A stretch of 64,000 bases of DNA from Nitrospira sp. (lineage in GTDB: Bacteria; Nitrospirota; Nitrospiria; Nitrospirales; Nitrospiraceae), in contig JACOEM010000002.1 of assembly GCA_024998565.1 (NCBI GenBank), forward strand, positions 464,522 to 528,521. Direction: 5' to 3'. The notes beneath the pieces are model-generated. The model had not been told where the DNA came from and did not search any database. It worked only from the letters and a program-made list of their open reading frames with translations. Position 1 is the first letter of the stretch; every line of letters starts with the position of its first letter. Below, one piece after another: positions 25,136 through 34,349 of this stretch. A program made the position numbers and the translations under genes.

Positions 25136-25918
25136 ATGCGTAACGTGTTGGCACTTGGAGCTGCGGTGCTTTTCATCAGCTCCGTTGGTGTTGCAGGCGC
25201 TCAGGAGCGTTTGCCACAGTCCTCGTCGGGATCAGGTTTCGGTGTCGGCAACTCAGTCGGAGACGTTTCGGGAAACTCCGGCCGTACGGCCGCATTTGAC
25301 CGCACTGCATTCATGGAGCGCCTCGGGCAGCCGGAGACGGTCTATGGACGTGTGATGGCGATTGACGTTCCCGGCGGCAAGCTCTACCTGGAAACGGGTG
25401 GGAGCTCACACGACGAGGGACGCGCAGGTCAGGGCGCCATGAGTTCCCTCACGGTCTATCTCGATGGACAGACCAATATGGATCAGATCAGAGTTCTCAA
25501 CGCCGGTGATGACATTTCATTGCAGGTTGTTGAAGCTCCGAACCAGCGCGCAGATATCGGTGTCTACGGAACCGGCCGTAAGCTGGTTCGTGAAGTCTAT
25601 CTGATGCGTGGCAATGAAAAGTTGGCAGGTTTTGGTGGCCTGGGACAGCGTCCAGCCCCGGCGACTGAGCGTGGTATTGAGACGAATTCAGGCAGCGTTT
25701 CAGGCGGACCGGTCGGTGGTGTATTCCCTGGTGTAATTACCGGTGGTGTCGTCACCACGACTGTGGGTGAGTTCACTGGAACCGCTCCTTGCTGGAACTG
25801 CGAACCGCAGCCAGGATGGGGCTACCAGACTGTCGCTCCGGAAACCAAAGTACAGAACAAGTCTGACTACGGGACCGATGGTGCCAAGCCGAATTTGCAG
25901 AAGGGCTTGAGCAACTAA
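25136..25918 (+). CDS. exported protein of unknown function
   Basis: This 260-residue protein begins with a clear signal peptide (MRNVLALGAAVLFISSVGVAGA, cleavage likely after AGA). A Gly/Ser-rich linker follows, then a small beta domain (about residues 65-145, VYGRVMAIDVPGGKLYLE) and a glycine-rich C-terminal part with CWNC. No family is recognised. The ATG at 25136 follows AAGGAGG; upstream in-frame codons lie between the promoter and this site. The strong promoter, ribosome site and terminator suggest a highly expressed single-gene unit. Confidence 0.78.
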   Translation: MRNVLALGAAVLFISSVGVAGAQERLPQSSSGSGFGVGNSVGDVSGNSGRTAAFDRTAFMERLGQPETVYGRVMAIDVPGGKLYLETGGSSHDEGRAGQGAMSSLTVYLDGQTNMDQIRVLNAGDDISLQVVEAPNQRADIGVYGTGRKLVREVYLMRGNEKLAGFGGLGQRPAPATERGIETNSGSVSGGPVGGVFPGVITGGVVTTTVGEFTGTAPCWNCEPQPGWGYQTVAPETKVQNKSDYGTDGAKPNLQKGLSN

Positions 25919-25947
25919 GATTTACGCCACGACAGTGGCAGGTGTTG

Positions 25948-25986
25948 AGCGGGGTGCTTCGAGAGAGGCGCCCCGCTTTTCTTTTG
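25948..25986 (+). terminator. rho-independent terminator of the exported protein gene
   Basis: The stem AGCGGGG...CCCCGCT (25948-25978) is followed by TTTTCTTTT. It begins 30 bases after the stop codon at 25918. Confidence 0.9.
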
Positions 25987-26066
25987 TTCACGCGATTCCT
26001 CGCAGCCCCGTTGCAACGTAACAGTTCGATTGATACCATTTGCTATCACTTCTATCGAGGTCTTCT

Positions 26067-26327
26067 ATGTCCGATGTCCCACTGAATGTCCAAGCACCTG
26101 ACGAAGAGCTGGATCTCCGCGGTGTCATTTGCCCGTACAATTTCGTGAAGACGAAACTCAAGCTTGAGAGCATGGCCCCAGGTCAGCTGTTGCTGGTCCA
26201 TCTTGACGACGGAGATCCTATTCGAAATGTCCCTCGTAGTGTGAGCGATGACGGGCATGATGTGATATCGCAGGAACGTGCCGATCAGTCCTACCGCGTC
26301 ATGATCCGTAAGCGCTTCGACGAGTAG
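26067..26327 (+). CDS. TusA/SirA family sulfur-carrier protein
   Basis: This 86-residue protein has the family core LDLRGVICPYNF with the sulfur-carrying cysteine C22 in a CP motif, then NVPRSVSDDGHDVI. Family members pass persulfide sulfur to tRNA thiolation, molybdenum cofactor or sulfur oxidation enzymes. The ATG at 26067 follows GAGGTCTTCT and is preferred to an upstream ATG at 26040. Its stop abuts the stop of the convergent RsmI-like gene. Confidence 0.88.
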   Translation: MSDVPLNVQAPDEELDLRGVICPYNFVKTKLKLESMAPGQLLLVHLDDGDPIRNVPRSVSDDGHDVISQERADQSYRVMIRKRFDE

Positions 26328-27080
26328 TTATCGCGATTGCCTTTTGCCGGTCTTCCTTTTCGACCTGGCACCTTCTACCACTACAGCGACGTGTGCCGCC
26401 TGCTCGGGGCTCGGCTTGTGCGAGAGCAGTTGCTGAACTCGTCCTCGTAGGATCCTCTCTGTACTCCGGGTCATATCGGTAGCGATCACGACCTTCCGGT
26501 TACCGAGAATCTGTTGCAGTAGAGTCAAAAACTGCGGGAGGTTCTGTGCTGGAGGGAAGAAAATCATCGTGCGTGGCTCGGATTGTACTGCTCGAAGCCG
26601 ACTGGTGAGTGCCTTGGCGCCACCGGTCCAACGTCCATCAAAGACGAAGGCATTGCCGTCCATTCCGGCGAGGGCGGCGGCCGCCACCACAGCGGAGGTT
26701 CCGGGGATGACCTGTACGGGGATCTGCGCCCTCGATGCAGCTGCGATGAGCAACCGGCCTGGATCGTAGACAACCGGCATTCCGCAATCCGACACGAGCG
26801 CCACGTGCAATCCCTGCCTGAGGCGATCGAGCAATAGTGGGACTTTTTCAGCGGCATTGTTTCGATCGTAGGTTGTGATCGTGGTATGGAATCCGTGGTG
26901 GGCCAGGAGGGCATTCGTGGCCTGAGGATTTTTAGCGGCAATGAGGTCAACGAGCCGAAGAGTGGCAAGACCTCGGATCGTCAGATCGTCAGGGTGTCCG
27001 ATCGGCACGCCGACGATGAATAACGTTCCTGCCGGAGTGGCAGAATGCGCGCACTTTCCTTGACTCCGTTCTCGTCCCAT
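26328..27080 (-). CDS. divergent RsmI-like tetrapyrrole-methylase-fold methyltransferase
   Basis: This 250-residue protein follows RsmI (16S rRNA C1402 ribose methyltransferase) along most of its length: LFIVGVPIGHPDDLTIRGL, HVALVSDCGMPVVYDPGRLL and PGTSAVVAAAALAGM. Several normally invariant motifs differ: EDTR is KNPQ, DAGTP is DCGMP, and ELTK is DMTR. The short C-terminal helix-turn-helix region is replaced by a basic tail. It may be a paralogue with another substrate. It diverges from the ccsA-hem operon. Confidence 0.72.
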   Translation of the reverse strand: MGRERSQGKCAHSATPAGTLFIVGVPIGHPDDLTIRGLATLRLVDLIAAKNPQATNALLAHHGFHTTITTYDRNNAAEKVPLLLDRLRQGLHVALVSDCGMPVVYDPGRLLIAAASRAQIPVQVIPGTSAVVAAAALAGMDGNAFVFDGRWTGGAKALTSRLRAVQSEPRTMIFFPPAQNLPQFLTLLQQILGNRKVVIATDMTRSTERILRGRVQQLLSHKPSPEQAAHVAVVVEGARSKRKTGKRQSR

Positions 27081-27089
27081 CGATATAAT
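27060..27089 (+). promoter_or_regulatory. sigma-70-type promoter of the ccsA-hem operon
   Basis: TTGACT (27060-27065), an 18-base spacer and TATAAT (27084-27089) lie 55 bases before the ccsA start. The -35 box overlaps the start of the divergent RsmI-like gene. Confidence 0.75.
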
Positions 27090-27144
27090 TTCCAGTTACC
27101 AAAAAAAGTGGCTTTGCGCTGAAATCTTGCGAGGATAGAGCACG

Positions 27145-27951
27145 ATGTCTTCGGTGTTTTTCATGCTCACGATGGGCCTGTATTTCGTGAGCACGGTCTG
27201 CTACCTGGCCTATCTGCTCCGGCGGGCGGAAACCCTATCGAAGGTGTCCCTCGGGATCACGGCCGCCGGGTTTGCCACCCACACGGTGGCCTTGGTCGCC
27301 CGGATGACCGACACGTCTCAGGCTCAGCTCCCGACATTTCACGAAGCCCTGTCGTTTTTCTCCTGGATGCTGATTCTCGTGTTTCTCGCCGTCGAGTTTC
27401 GCCGCCAGTTACATGTCCTCGGTTCCTTCATCGTACCACTGGCGCTCGTGTCGTTGGTCACCGCCGCGGCGTTCCGTTCAGACGAGGCCTCCAGTCTGCA
27501 GCCGGTCTTTAAAACGCTGTGGGTGCACGTCACCCTCAGTATGTTGGGCACGGTCGGCTTTGCCGTCGCGTTCGTCGCCGGGGTGATGTATCTCATTCAG
27601 GACGGTCTTCTCAAGTCCAAGCGGTTCAACGTCCTCTATGCAAAACTGCCTGCGCTGGACTATCTTGATCATCTGAACCAGCAGTCGATCGTCATGGGGT
27701 TTCCACTGCTGACCCTCGGGATCATCAGCGGCGCGTTCTCGGCGGAGATTGTCCGCGGCACCTATGTGAACTGGAATCCGGAACAGACGTGGGCCATGGT
27801 GACCTGGGGCTTCTACTTTGCCGTCCTGGTCGGGCGTCTGACTATCGGGTGGCGGGCCAAACGAGCCGCGTATCTGACGATCATCGGGTTTGCCGGTGTG
27901 ATTCTGACCCTGATCGGTGTCGTGTTGAAAAGTCACGGGTCGGTGTCCTGA
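27145..27951 (+). CDS. cytochrome c assembly protein (CcsA/HemX family)
   Basis: This 268-residue integral membrane protein has about eight hydrophobic segments and the tryptophan-rich motif TYVNWNPEQTWAMVTWG near residue 210, a version of the heme-handling WWD region. It matches the short CcsA/YpjD/HemX type. HemX-type proteins sit before hemA and influence its level, while CcsA delivers heme for cytochrome c; both readings fit. GAGGATAGAG precedes the ATG. Its stop is separated from hemA by one base. Confidence 0.87.
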   Translation: MSSVFFMLTMGLYFVSTVCYLAYLLRRAETLSKVSLGITAAGFATHTVALVARMTDTSQAQLPTFHEALSFFSWMLILVFLAVEFRRQLHVLGSFIVPLALVSLVTAAAFRSDEASSLQPVFKTLWVHVTLSMLGTVGFAVAFVAGVMYLIQDGLLKSKRFNVLYAKLPALDYLDHLNQQSIVMGFPLLTLGIISGAFSAEIVRGTYVNWNPEQTWAMVTWGFYFAVLVGRLTIGWRAKRAAYLTIIGFAGVILTLIGVVLKSHGSVS

Positions 27952-27952
27952 C

Positions 27953-29359
27953 ATGCATGTCATCGTTGTCGGGCTCAGCCATAAGACTGCTCCGGTCGAG
28001 ATTCGTGAGAAACTCGCCGTGCCTGAAAGCCGGCTCCGGGAAGCCCTCAGTCGCCTCTGCTCTTATCCCGGTGTGCGGGAAGGGTTGCTGCTCTCAACGT
28101 GTAATCGGGTAGAAGTCTACGCGGTCGTCGAAGAGTTGGAAAGCGGGTATGGCCGGGTGCAGGAATTCCTGGCCGATACCCATCTCTCTCTGTCCTCCGA
28201 ACATCTGACCCCCCATCTCTATTGGCATACCGGTGATCGCGCCATCGGGCATCTGTTCCGTGTGGCCTCTAGTCTTGATTCGATGATTGTCGGTGAATCT
28301 CAGATCCTCGGACAAATCAAGGACGCGTTCGAAGTCGCGTTGACGCATAAAGCCTCCGGCCTGTTGCTGAATAAGATCGTCAAGAAGGCTATTTCGGTGG
28401 CCAAACGCGTGCGCACCGAAACCAAGATTGCCGAGACAGCCGTGTCGGTGAGTTATGCGGCGGTGGAGTTAGCCAAGAAGATCTTTTCAAATCTGACCGA
28501 GAAGACCGTGTTGCTGATCGGGGCCGGGGAAATGGCCAAGCTGGCGGCACGGCATCTGATCGCCAACGGCGTGCGCCAGGTGCGCATTACCACCCGTAAT
28601 TTCCAGCATGGGTTGGAATTGGCTCAACGGTTCAACGGTACAGCCGTGCCGTTTGAGGACTACAAGACGGAACTGGCTGGGGCCGACATCGTGCTGGTGT
28701 CCACCGGGGCCTCGCATTACCTGGTGACGGCCGACGATGTGCAGCGCGCAATGAGACAGCGGATGAGTCGTCCCATGTTCTTGATTGATATTTCCGTGCC
28801 GCGCAATATCGACCCGGCTGTCCGGCCCATCGATGATGCGTTCCTGTTCGATATCGACGATCTGCACATGCGAGTGGAGCAAAACCGCGAAGACCGTCTG
28901 CGGGAAGCGGCGAAGGCCGAGCAAATGGTCGTTGAAGAAGTCGCGGTGCTCGGGCAGTGGCTGCAGTCACTGGAGGTGACGCCGACGATCGTGGCACTTC
29001 GCAGCCGGACCGAAGAACTCAAACGGCGGGAAGTCGATAAGATTCTGGCGCGGTTGGCGCATCTGTCGTCCGAGGATCGAGCCGCGGTGGAAGCCTTGGC
29101 GTCTGCCATCGTCAATAAGATGGTTCATGGCACGATGGTGACGTTGAAAGCTGAGGCCAAGTCCTCGAGCGGCGCGGCGTATGTCGATGCGGCCCGCCGG
29201 TTTTTCAATCTGGAAGAGACACCCGCTGTGTATCCGCCCGGACAAGCCGACGTCTCGGAGCTTGGGGGCGAGAACATCGCCGGGAACGGAGTTGGTCGCC
29301 TGCCCGAGGCGTCGCTGGTCCAGCACACGAGCAAGGAGCAAGGCCGGCGGGTGAGCTAA
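27953..29359 (+). CDS. hemA: glutamyl-tRNA reductase
   Basis: This 468-residue enzyme reduces glutamyl-tRNA to glutamate-1-semialdehyde, the first committed step of tetrapyrrole synthesis by the C5 route. The nucleophilic cysteine is in LLSTCNRVEVYA near residue 50, followed by SLDSMIVGESQILGQ, the VLLIGAGEMAKLAARHL NADPH loop and a C-terminal dimerisation helix. The last 40 residues are a non-conserved extension. It heads hemC, cobA-hemD and hemB. Confidence 0.97.
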   Translation: MHVIVVGLSHKTAPVEIREKLAVPESRLREALSRLCSYPGVREGLLLSTCNRVEVYAVVEELESGYGRVQEFLADTHLSLSSEHLTPHLYWHTGDRAIGHLFRVASSLDSMIVGESQILGQIKDAFEVALTHKASGLLLNKIVKKAISVAKRVRTETKIAETAVSVSYAAVELAKKIFSNLTEKTVLLIGAGEMAKLAARHLIANGVRQVRITTRNFQHGLELAQRFNGTAVPFEDYKTELAGADIVLVSTGASHYLVTADDVQRAMRQRMSRPMFLIDISVPRNIDPAVRPIDDAFLFDIDDLHMRVEQNREDRLREAAKAEQMVVEEVAVLGQWLQSLEVTPTIVALRSRTEELKRREVDKILARLAHLSSEDRAAVEALASAIVNKMVHGTMVTLKAEAKSSSGAAYVDAARRFFNLEETPAVYPPGQADVSELGGENIAGNGVGRLPEASLVQHTSKEQGRRVS

Positions 29360-29444
29360 CACCGCCGCTGAGAAATTTCATGGTCAGATTCGTTTCCACA
29401 TGTGATCGGGCATCCGTGGCCGCTCGAGCGAGTGACGGGCACCC

Positions 29445-30377
29445 ATGAGTCGTTCAACACTTATCCTTGGTACGCGCGGAAGCAAGCTGGCCGTGCATCA
29501 AAGCCAGTGGGTACAGGCCCGTCTTCAAGAACTCGCTCCCGGCCTGACCATCTCGTTGCAGCGCATCCAAACATCGGGCGACAAGATCCTCGACGTTCCG
29601 CTGGCAAAAATCGGCGGGAAAGGACTGTTTGTCAAGGAAATCGAAGACGCGCTGTTGAGCAAAGAGATCGACCTGGCCGTGCACAGCATGAAAGACGTGC
29701 CGACGGCTTTGCCGGAGGGGTTGGACATTCTGTGCGTGCCGCCGCGAGAAGATCCGCGGGATGCGTTGATTACGCGCGACGGTTGTCGGCTGGACCAATT
29801 GAAGCCCGGCGCCAGAATCGGCACCAGCAGTCTGCGCCGGCAAGCCCAGTTGCTGCATTACCGCCCTGATTTCACCATCGAGATGTTGCGCGGCAATCTG
29901 GATACACGCCTGAGGAAACTCCGTGAGGGGCAATTCGACGCGATTGTCTTGGCCGCGGCAGGATTGCGGCGGCTCGCCTGGGATGCGGAAATTACCGAAT
30001 ATCTTCCCGTGCATCTTAGTTTGCCGGCTATTGCTCAAGGTGCCCTCGGCATCGAAGCCCGCAGCGACGACACCTTTGTGCGCGAACTGTTGAGCCGGTT
30101 TGAGCATCGGCCCACCCGCATCACCGTCACGGCAGAACGTGCGCTGTTGCATCGCCTCGAAGGCGGATGCCAAGTGCCTATTGCGGCGCATGCCGCGCTT
30201 GAGGGTGACAGGCTCACGGTTGATGGCCTGGTAGCCAGCGTCGACGGCCGTCGGGTGATCCGTCATCAAATCCAGGGTCCGGCGAGTGAAGCCCAGGCTC
30301 TGGGGACGAAGCTTGCGGAGCGTTTGTTGGCCGATGGGGGTGATGTGATCCTCAAGGAGATTTACGGGCAGGCCTGA
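29445..30377 (+). CDS. hemC: hydroxymethylbilane synthase (porphobilinogen deaminase)
   Basis: This 310-residue enzyme polymerises four porphobilinogens. It shows ILGTRGSKLAVHQSQWV, IGTSSLRRQAQLL, and the dipyrromethane-cofactor cysteine in LEGGCQVPIAAHA near residue 244. It lies 85 bases after hemA and 6 bases before the cobA-hemD fusion, in pathway order. Confidence 0.98.
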   Translation: MSRSTLILGTRGSKLAVHQSQWVQARLQELAPGLTISLQRIQTSGDKILDVPLAKIGGKGLFVKEIEDALLSKEIDLAVHSMKDVPTALPEGLDILCVPPREDPRDALITRDGCRLDQLKPGARIGTSSLRRQAQLLHYRPDFTIEMLRGNLDTRLRKLREGQFDAIVLAAAGLRRLAWDAEITEYLPVHLSLPAIAQGALGIEARSDDTFVRELLSRFEHRPTRITVTAERALLHRLEGGCQVPIAAHAALEGDRLTVDGLVASVDGRRVIRHQIQGPASEAQALGTKLAERLLADGGDVILKEIYGQA

Positions 30378-30383
30378 AGTGGT

Positions 30384-31949
30384 ATGACGACGCGAGCAGG
30401 AACAGTATATTTGGTCGGGGCCGGTCCCGGAGATCCTAAGTTGCTCACGATACGCGGCAAGGAATGTCTGGAGCAGGCCGATGTGGTGCTGTACGACTAT
30501 CTCGCGAATGAAGCGCTCTTGCAGCATGTGTCTCCAACGGCTGAACGTCTGTACGTCGGCCGGCGCGGGCGCGGCCAGTATCGCGATCAGGCGGAGATCA
30601 ATCGGTTGCTGATCGATCACGCTCAAGCGGGGAAGCGGGTGGTCCGCTTGAAAGGTGGCGACCCGTTCGTCTTTGGTCGGGGCGGGGAAGAGGCGGAAGC
30701 CGTTGCCGCTGCCGGGCTGGAATTTGAAGTCGTCCCTGGTGTGACGGCCGCCGTCGCGGCCCCGGCATACGCGGGTATTCCGGTGACCCATCGCACGATG
30801 GCCTCCACGGTGACTTTCGTCACCGGACACGAAGACCCCACGAAAGATCGAAGTGGGGTCGAATGGCGGCGTCTGGCGACCGTACACGGCACGCTGGTGT
30901 TTCTCATGGGCATGACCAACCTGCCGAAAATCGTCCAATGCCTTCGAGCCGAAGGTAAAGAGGGCACCACACCCGTTGCCCTCATCCGGTGGGGGACGCG
31001 AGCCTCGCAACGGACCGTGGTGGGGAGCTTGGACGATATTGTGGAGAAGGCGGCGGCCGCTCATATGGAACCGCCCACGGTCATCGTGGTCGGCGAGGTG
31101 GTGCGTCTCCGGGAGCAACTCAATTGGTTCGAACGACGGCCTCTGTTCGGAAAGCGGATTCTGGTGACGAGGCCGAAGCCTCAAGCGGCGGAGTTCTCCG
31201 AATTGATCGCGGCTCAAGGCGGGGAACCGGTGGAATGTCCGACCATCGAGATCGTGCCCCCCGAGGACTGGGCTCCGCTGGATCGGGCCCTGTCGCGCCT
31301 GGCGAGTTACAAGTGGTTGATCTTCACCAGTGTGAACGGGGTCGCTCCATTCATGACCAGGCTGCTGGAGACGCAACGTGATGTTCGCGCATTGTCCGGC
31401 CTCACCATTTGTTGTATCGGCCCGCGCACCGCTGAGGCTCTGGCCTCCTATGGTTTACGTGCCGACGTGATTCCGGAGCAGTTTCAAGCCGAGGGAATTC
31501 TGGAGGTGTTGGCCGCCCGGCAGATGCGCGGGGCCCGCGTGTTGATTCCGCGTGCGTTAGTGGCCCGGGAGCTGCTTCCTGATCAGCTACGTACCCAGGG
31601 GGCGGACGTGGATGTGGTGCCGGTGTATCGCACGATCAGGCCTGCCGTCGCGACGGATCGCCTCATGGAACAACTCCGTACCGGCGGGATCGACGTGATT
31701 TCTTTCACGAGTTCCTCGACGGTGAGGAACTTCGTCGAGCTGTTTCCGACGAAGGACGAGTTGTTGCAGTCGGTCGGGACGACGACCGTGGCCTGCATCG
31801 GACCTATTACCGCGGCGACCGCCCGCGAGGCGGGTCTCACCGTTCAGGTGATGGCCGGACAGAACACCGTTCCAGCGCTTGCCGACGCCATCGTGGATTT
31901 TGTTGTGAATCCGATTGATGGCCGAACTGCTTCCGCGGTGAGTCATTGA
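30384..31949 (+). CDS. uroporphyrinogen-III C-methyltransferase / uroporphyrinogen-III synthase fusion
   Basis: This 521-residue protein joins two consecutive enzymes in reverse order. Residues about 1-245 are CobA/SUMT, with VYLVGAGPGDPKLLTIRG, VVRLKGGDPFVFGRGGEE and VPGVTAAVAAPAYAGIPVTHR. Residues about 255-510 are HemD, with a weakly conserved two-lobe fold and the SSSTVRNFVE motif. The fused enzyme would form uroporphyrinogen III and then methylate part of it to precorrin-2, linking heme and siroheme or heme d1 branches. Such fusions are known in Clostridia and deltaproteobacterial lineages. The precorrin-2 oxidase is separate, at 13082. Confidence 0.95.
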   Translation: MTTRAGTVYLVGAGPGDPKLLTIRGKECLEQADVVLYDYLANEALLQHVSPTAERLYVGRRGRGQYRDQAEINRLLIDHAQAGKRVVRLKGGDPFVFGRGGEEAEAVAAAGLEFEVVPGVTAAVAAPAYAGIPVTHRTMASTVTFVTGHEDPTKDRSGVEWRRLATVHGTLVFLMGMTNLPKIVQCLRAEGKEGTTPVALIRWGTRASQRTVVGSLDDIVEKAAAAHMEPPTVIVVGEVVRLREQLNWFERRPLFGKRILVTRPKPQAAEFSELIAAQGGEPVECPTIEIVPPEDWAPLDRALSRLASYKWLIFTSVNGVAPFMTRLLETQRDVRALSGLTICCIGPRTAEALASYGLRADVIPEQFQAEGILEVLAARQMRGARVLIPRALVARELLPDQLRTQGADVDVVPVYRTIRPAVATDRLMEQLRTGGIDVISFTSSSTVRNFVELFPTKDELLQSVGTTTVACIGPITAATAREAGLTVQVMAGQNTVPALADAIVDFVVNPIDGRTASAVSH

Positions 31950-32000
31950 CCGGATGGCAGTGATCATGAAGATGTTTCTTACCAAGAGGGAGGATGCGGC

Positions 32001-32393
32001 ATGGTTCCAGTTAAGTCATTCATGGTTCCGAAGGACAAGTTCATCACCGTTGAACGTGACATGGATGTGCGCTCTGCAGGGCGGGTCATGCGCGATCGCA
32101 ACATCGGCAGCCTGTTCGTCACGAACGGAAAAGATGTCATCGGCATTCTGACAGACACGGACATGGTACGGCGGGTGGTCGCCACCGGGGCCGACATGAC
32201 CAAGACGACCGTCGAGCAGATCATGTCCGCGCCGCTCGTGACGATCGAAGAACATAAGACGCTGCTGGACGCGAACGACTTGATGGCGCAGACCCATCTT
32301 CGCCACCTGGGTGTGACGAAGGACGGGCAATTGGTCGGCATGATTTCGGTGCGCGATCTGGTAGTGTTCCTGACCAACTTGCCGAGGAAGTGA
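32001..32393 (+). CDS. CBS-pair protein within the hem operon
   Basis: This 130-residue protein is made of two CBS motifs (about residues 1-60 and 68-126), with [14 protein letters not shown] and [13 protein letters not shown]. It is close in length and pattern to the CBS protein at 8532. Ligand and target are unknown. It stands 50 bases after the cobA-hemD fusion and 7 bases before hemB, so it is expressed with heme synthesis and may sense a nucleotide or SAM. GGGAGGATG lies before the ATG. Confidence 0.9.
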   Translation: MVPVKSFMVPKDKFITVERDMDVRSAGRVMRDRNIGSLFVTNGKDVIGILTDTDMVRRVVATGADMTKTTVEQIMSAPLVTIEEHKTLLDANDLMAQTHLRHLGVTKDGQLVGMISVRDLVVFLTNLPRK

Positions 32394-32400
32394 GCGGACC

Positions 32401-33384
32401 ATGCCCTTTCCGATTCAGCGCCTGCGTCGTCTGCGGGAGACGGAGCCGCTTCGGCGGATGGTTCGAGAAACGAGCCTGACGCCGAACGATTTCATCTATC
32501 CCGTGTTCGTCACCGAAGGGCAGGGACGTCGCGAACCGATCGTCTCGATGCCGGGACAATCGCGATTGTCCATCGATCTCCTGGTCAAGGAAGCGCACGA
32601 GGTCAAGGCCCTGGGCATTCCGGCCATGATCCTCTTCGGGATTCCCGATCGAAAGGACGAGCGCGGTAGTTCCGGGTTCGACCCCGATGGAATCGTGCAA
32701 CGCGCCATTCGTGCAGTGAAGGCGCAGGTGCCGGATCTGGTGCTGATCACCGATGTCTGCATCGATGAATACACGAGTCACGGCCATTGCGGCATCGTGC
32801 GGGACGGTAAAATTCTCAACGACGAGACGCTGGATTGTCTGCGGACCATGGCGAAGACTCATGCGCAGGCGGGGGCCGACATGGTCGCGCCGTCCGATAT
32901 GATGGACGGCCGGGTGGCTGCGATTCGCGACGAATTGGATCGCGCCGGATTTGTCGATATTCCCATCATGGCCTACGCGGCCAAGTTCGCGTCCTGTTTT
33001 TACGCGCCGTTTCGTGATGCCGCCAATTCCAGTCCGCAATTCGGCGATCGCCAGTCCTATCAGATGGATCCGGCGAACAAGCGGGAAGCCTTGCGGGAGA
33101 TTAACCTGGATATCGAGGAGGGGGCCGACATCATCATGGTGAAGCCCGCCATGCCGTATTTGGACATCATCAGCGCCGCGCGCGAACGGACGCTTCTGCC
33201 GATTGCCGCCTACCAGGTCAGCGGGGAATACAGCATGATCAAAGCGGCGGCACAAGCCGGTTGGTTGGATGAGCGCCGCGCGATGCTGGAGTCGCTGCTC
33301 TCGATCAAGCGAGCGGGCGCCGAGATCATCTTGACCTATTTTGCCAAAGAGGCCGCCAGGCTTCTCCAGTCACGGCCCGCATGA
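32401..33384 (+). CDS. hemB: delta-aminolevulinic acid dehydratase (porphobilinogen synthase)
   Basis: This 327-residue enzyme condenses two aminolevulinates. Both Schiff-base lysines are visible, in [17 protein letters not shown] (about residue 199) and [13 protein letters not shown] (about residue 252). The catalytic metal loop reads [14 protein letters not shown]: cysteine, aspartate, cysteine, where zinc enzymes have three cysteines. Its last codons overlap ribF by four bases (ATGA). Confidence 0.97.
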   Translation: MPFPIQRLRRLRETEPLRRMVRETSLTPNDFIYPVFVTEGQGRREPIVSMPGQSRLSIDLLVKEAHEVKALGIPAMILFGIPDRKDERGSSGFDPDGIVQRAIRAVKAQVPDLVLITDVCIDEYTSHGHCGIVRDGKILNDETLDCLRTMAKTHAQAGADMVAPSDMMDGRVAAIRDELDRAGFVDIPIMAYAAKFASCFYAPFRDAANSSPQFGDRQSYQMDPANKREALREINLDIEEGADIIMVKPAMPYLDIISAARERTLLPIAAYQVSGEYSMIKAAAQAGWLDERRAMLESLLSIKRAGAEIILTYFAKEAARLLQSRPA

Positions 33385-34346
33385 AGATTTCCCGCGGTCT
33401 CACCCCGTCCACGTCCAGACCCTATTCGGTTGTGACCATCGGAAATTTTGACGGTCACCATCATGGTCACCGGGCTCTCCTCGACCGGGTGGTGGCGACA
33501 GCCCGTCGCGAGGCCGGGACGGCGCTCGTCCTGACATTCGATCCCCATCCCGTCAAGATCCTGGCCCCGCAGGTCAATCTCATGTTTCTGACGACACCGG
33601 AAGAGAAGTTGGCCCGGTTCGAGGCCGCCGGTATCGATGAGGTCGTCTTTCTTGAATTCACGACGGCCTTTGCTGCGCTGAGCCCGGCTCAGTTTGCGAA
33701 GCAGGTCTTGTGCGACGGGATCGGTACGCGGGAGTTGTATGTCGGGGAGCATTTTGCCTTCGGGAAGGGCCGTGCCGGACGCATTGCGGATCTGCTCGAG
33801 CTCGGCGCCCAGCTCGGGTTTCGCGTTCATCCGATGGCGCCTGTGACCATCGACGGCGAGGTCGTGAGCTCCACGCGTATTCGCCAGCTGATCCAGGCGG
33901 GGGAGCTGCAGAAGGCCGTTCGCCTGCTGGGGCGTCCCTACAGCATCGAAGGGACCGTGATTTCAGGCGCCCATCGCGGAACGGAACTCGGTTGGCCGAC
34001 GGCGAATCTCCGCCTCCCCGAGGGGCGTGTCATTCCGCCGGATGGCGTGTATGCGGCGCAGGTCTCCTGGAAAGGGAGTGGCTTGAATGCGGTGGTCTAC
34101 ATCGGGACCAGGCCGACCTTCGGCGCCGGCGAGCGACTCCTGGAAGTCTCGATCCTCGATGAGCGGCTCGAATTGTATGGAGAAGTGATTCGAGTAGACC
34201 TGCTCGGTTTCATTCGTGAGGATCGCGTCTTTGCCTCAGCGGAAGCCCTGACCCGGCAAATTGCGTTGGATGTGGATGCGGCCCGTGCACAGTTGCGCGA
34301 TGCAGGGATCACCGCGTCGCTCTCGGCCCTCCAGCCCCGGTCATGA
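33381..34346 (+). CDS. ribF: bifunctional riboflavin kinase / FAD synthetase
   Basis: This 321-residue protein has an N-terminal adenylyltransferase half ([28 protein letters not shown], and [11 protein letters not shown] after it) and a C-terminal kinase half ([19 protein letters not shown], then [11 protein letters not shown]). It makes FMN and FAD. Its ATGA overlap with hemB and four-base spacing to tilS show that it belongs to the same long operon. Confidence 0.97.
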   Translation: MKISRGLTPSTSRPYSVVTIGNFDGHHHGHRALLDRVVATARREAGTALVLTFDPHPVKILAPQVNLMFLTTPEEKLARFEAAGIDEVVFLEFTTAFAALSPAQFAKQVLCDGIGTRELYVGEHFAFGKGRAGRIADLLELGAQLGFRVHPMAPVTIDGEVVSSTRIRQLIQAGELQKAVRLLGRPYSIEGTVISGAHRGTELGWPTANLRLPEGRVIPPDGVYAAQVSWKGSGLNAVVYIGTRPTFGAGERLLEVSILDERLELYGEVIRVDLLGFIREDRVFASAEALTRQIALDVDAARAQLRDAGITASLSALQPRS

Positions 34347-34349
34347 GCC

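Noticed and set aside
29454-31376. A 640-codon minus-strand frame across hemC and cobA-hemD.
   Set aside because: It lies wholly over two clear genes, has low-complexity composition and no motifs; it is a shadow of the GC-rich coding strand.
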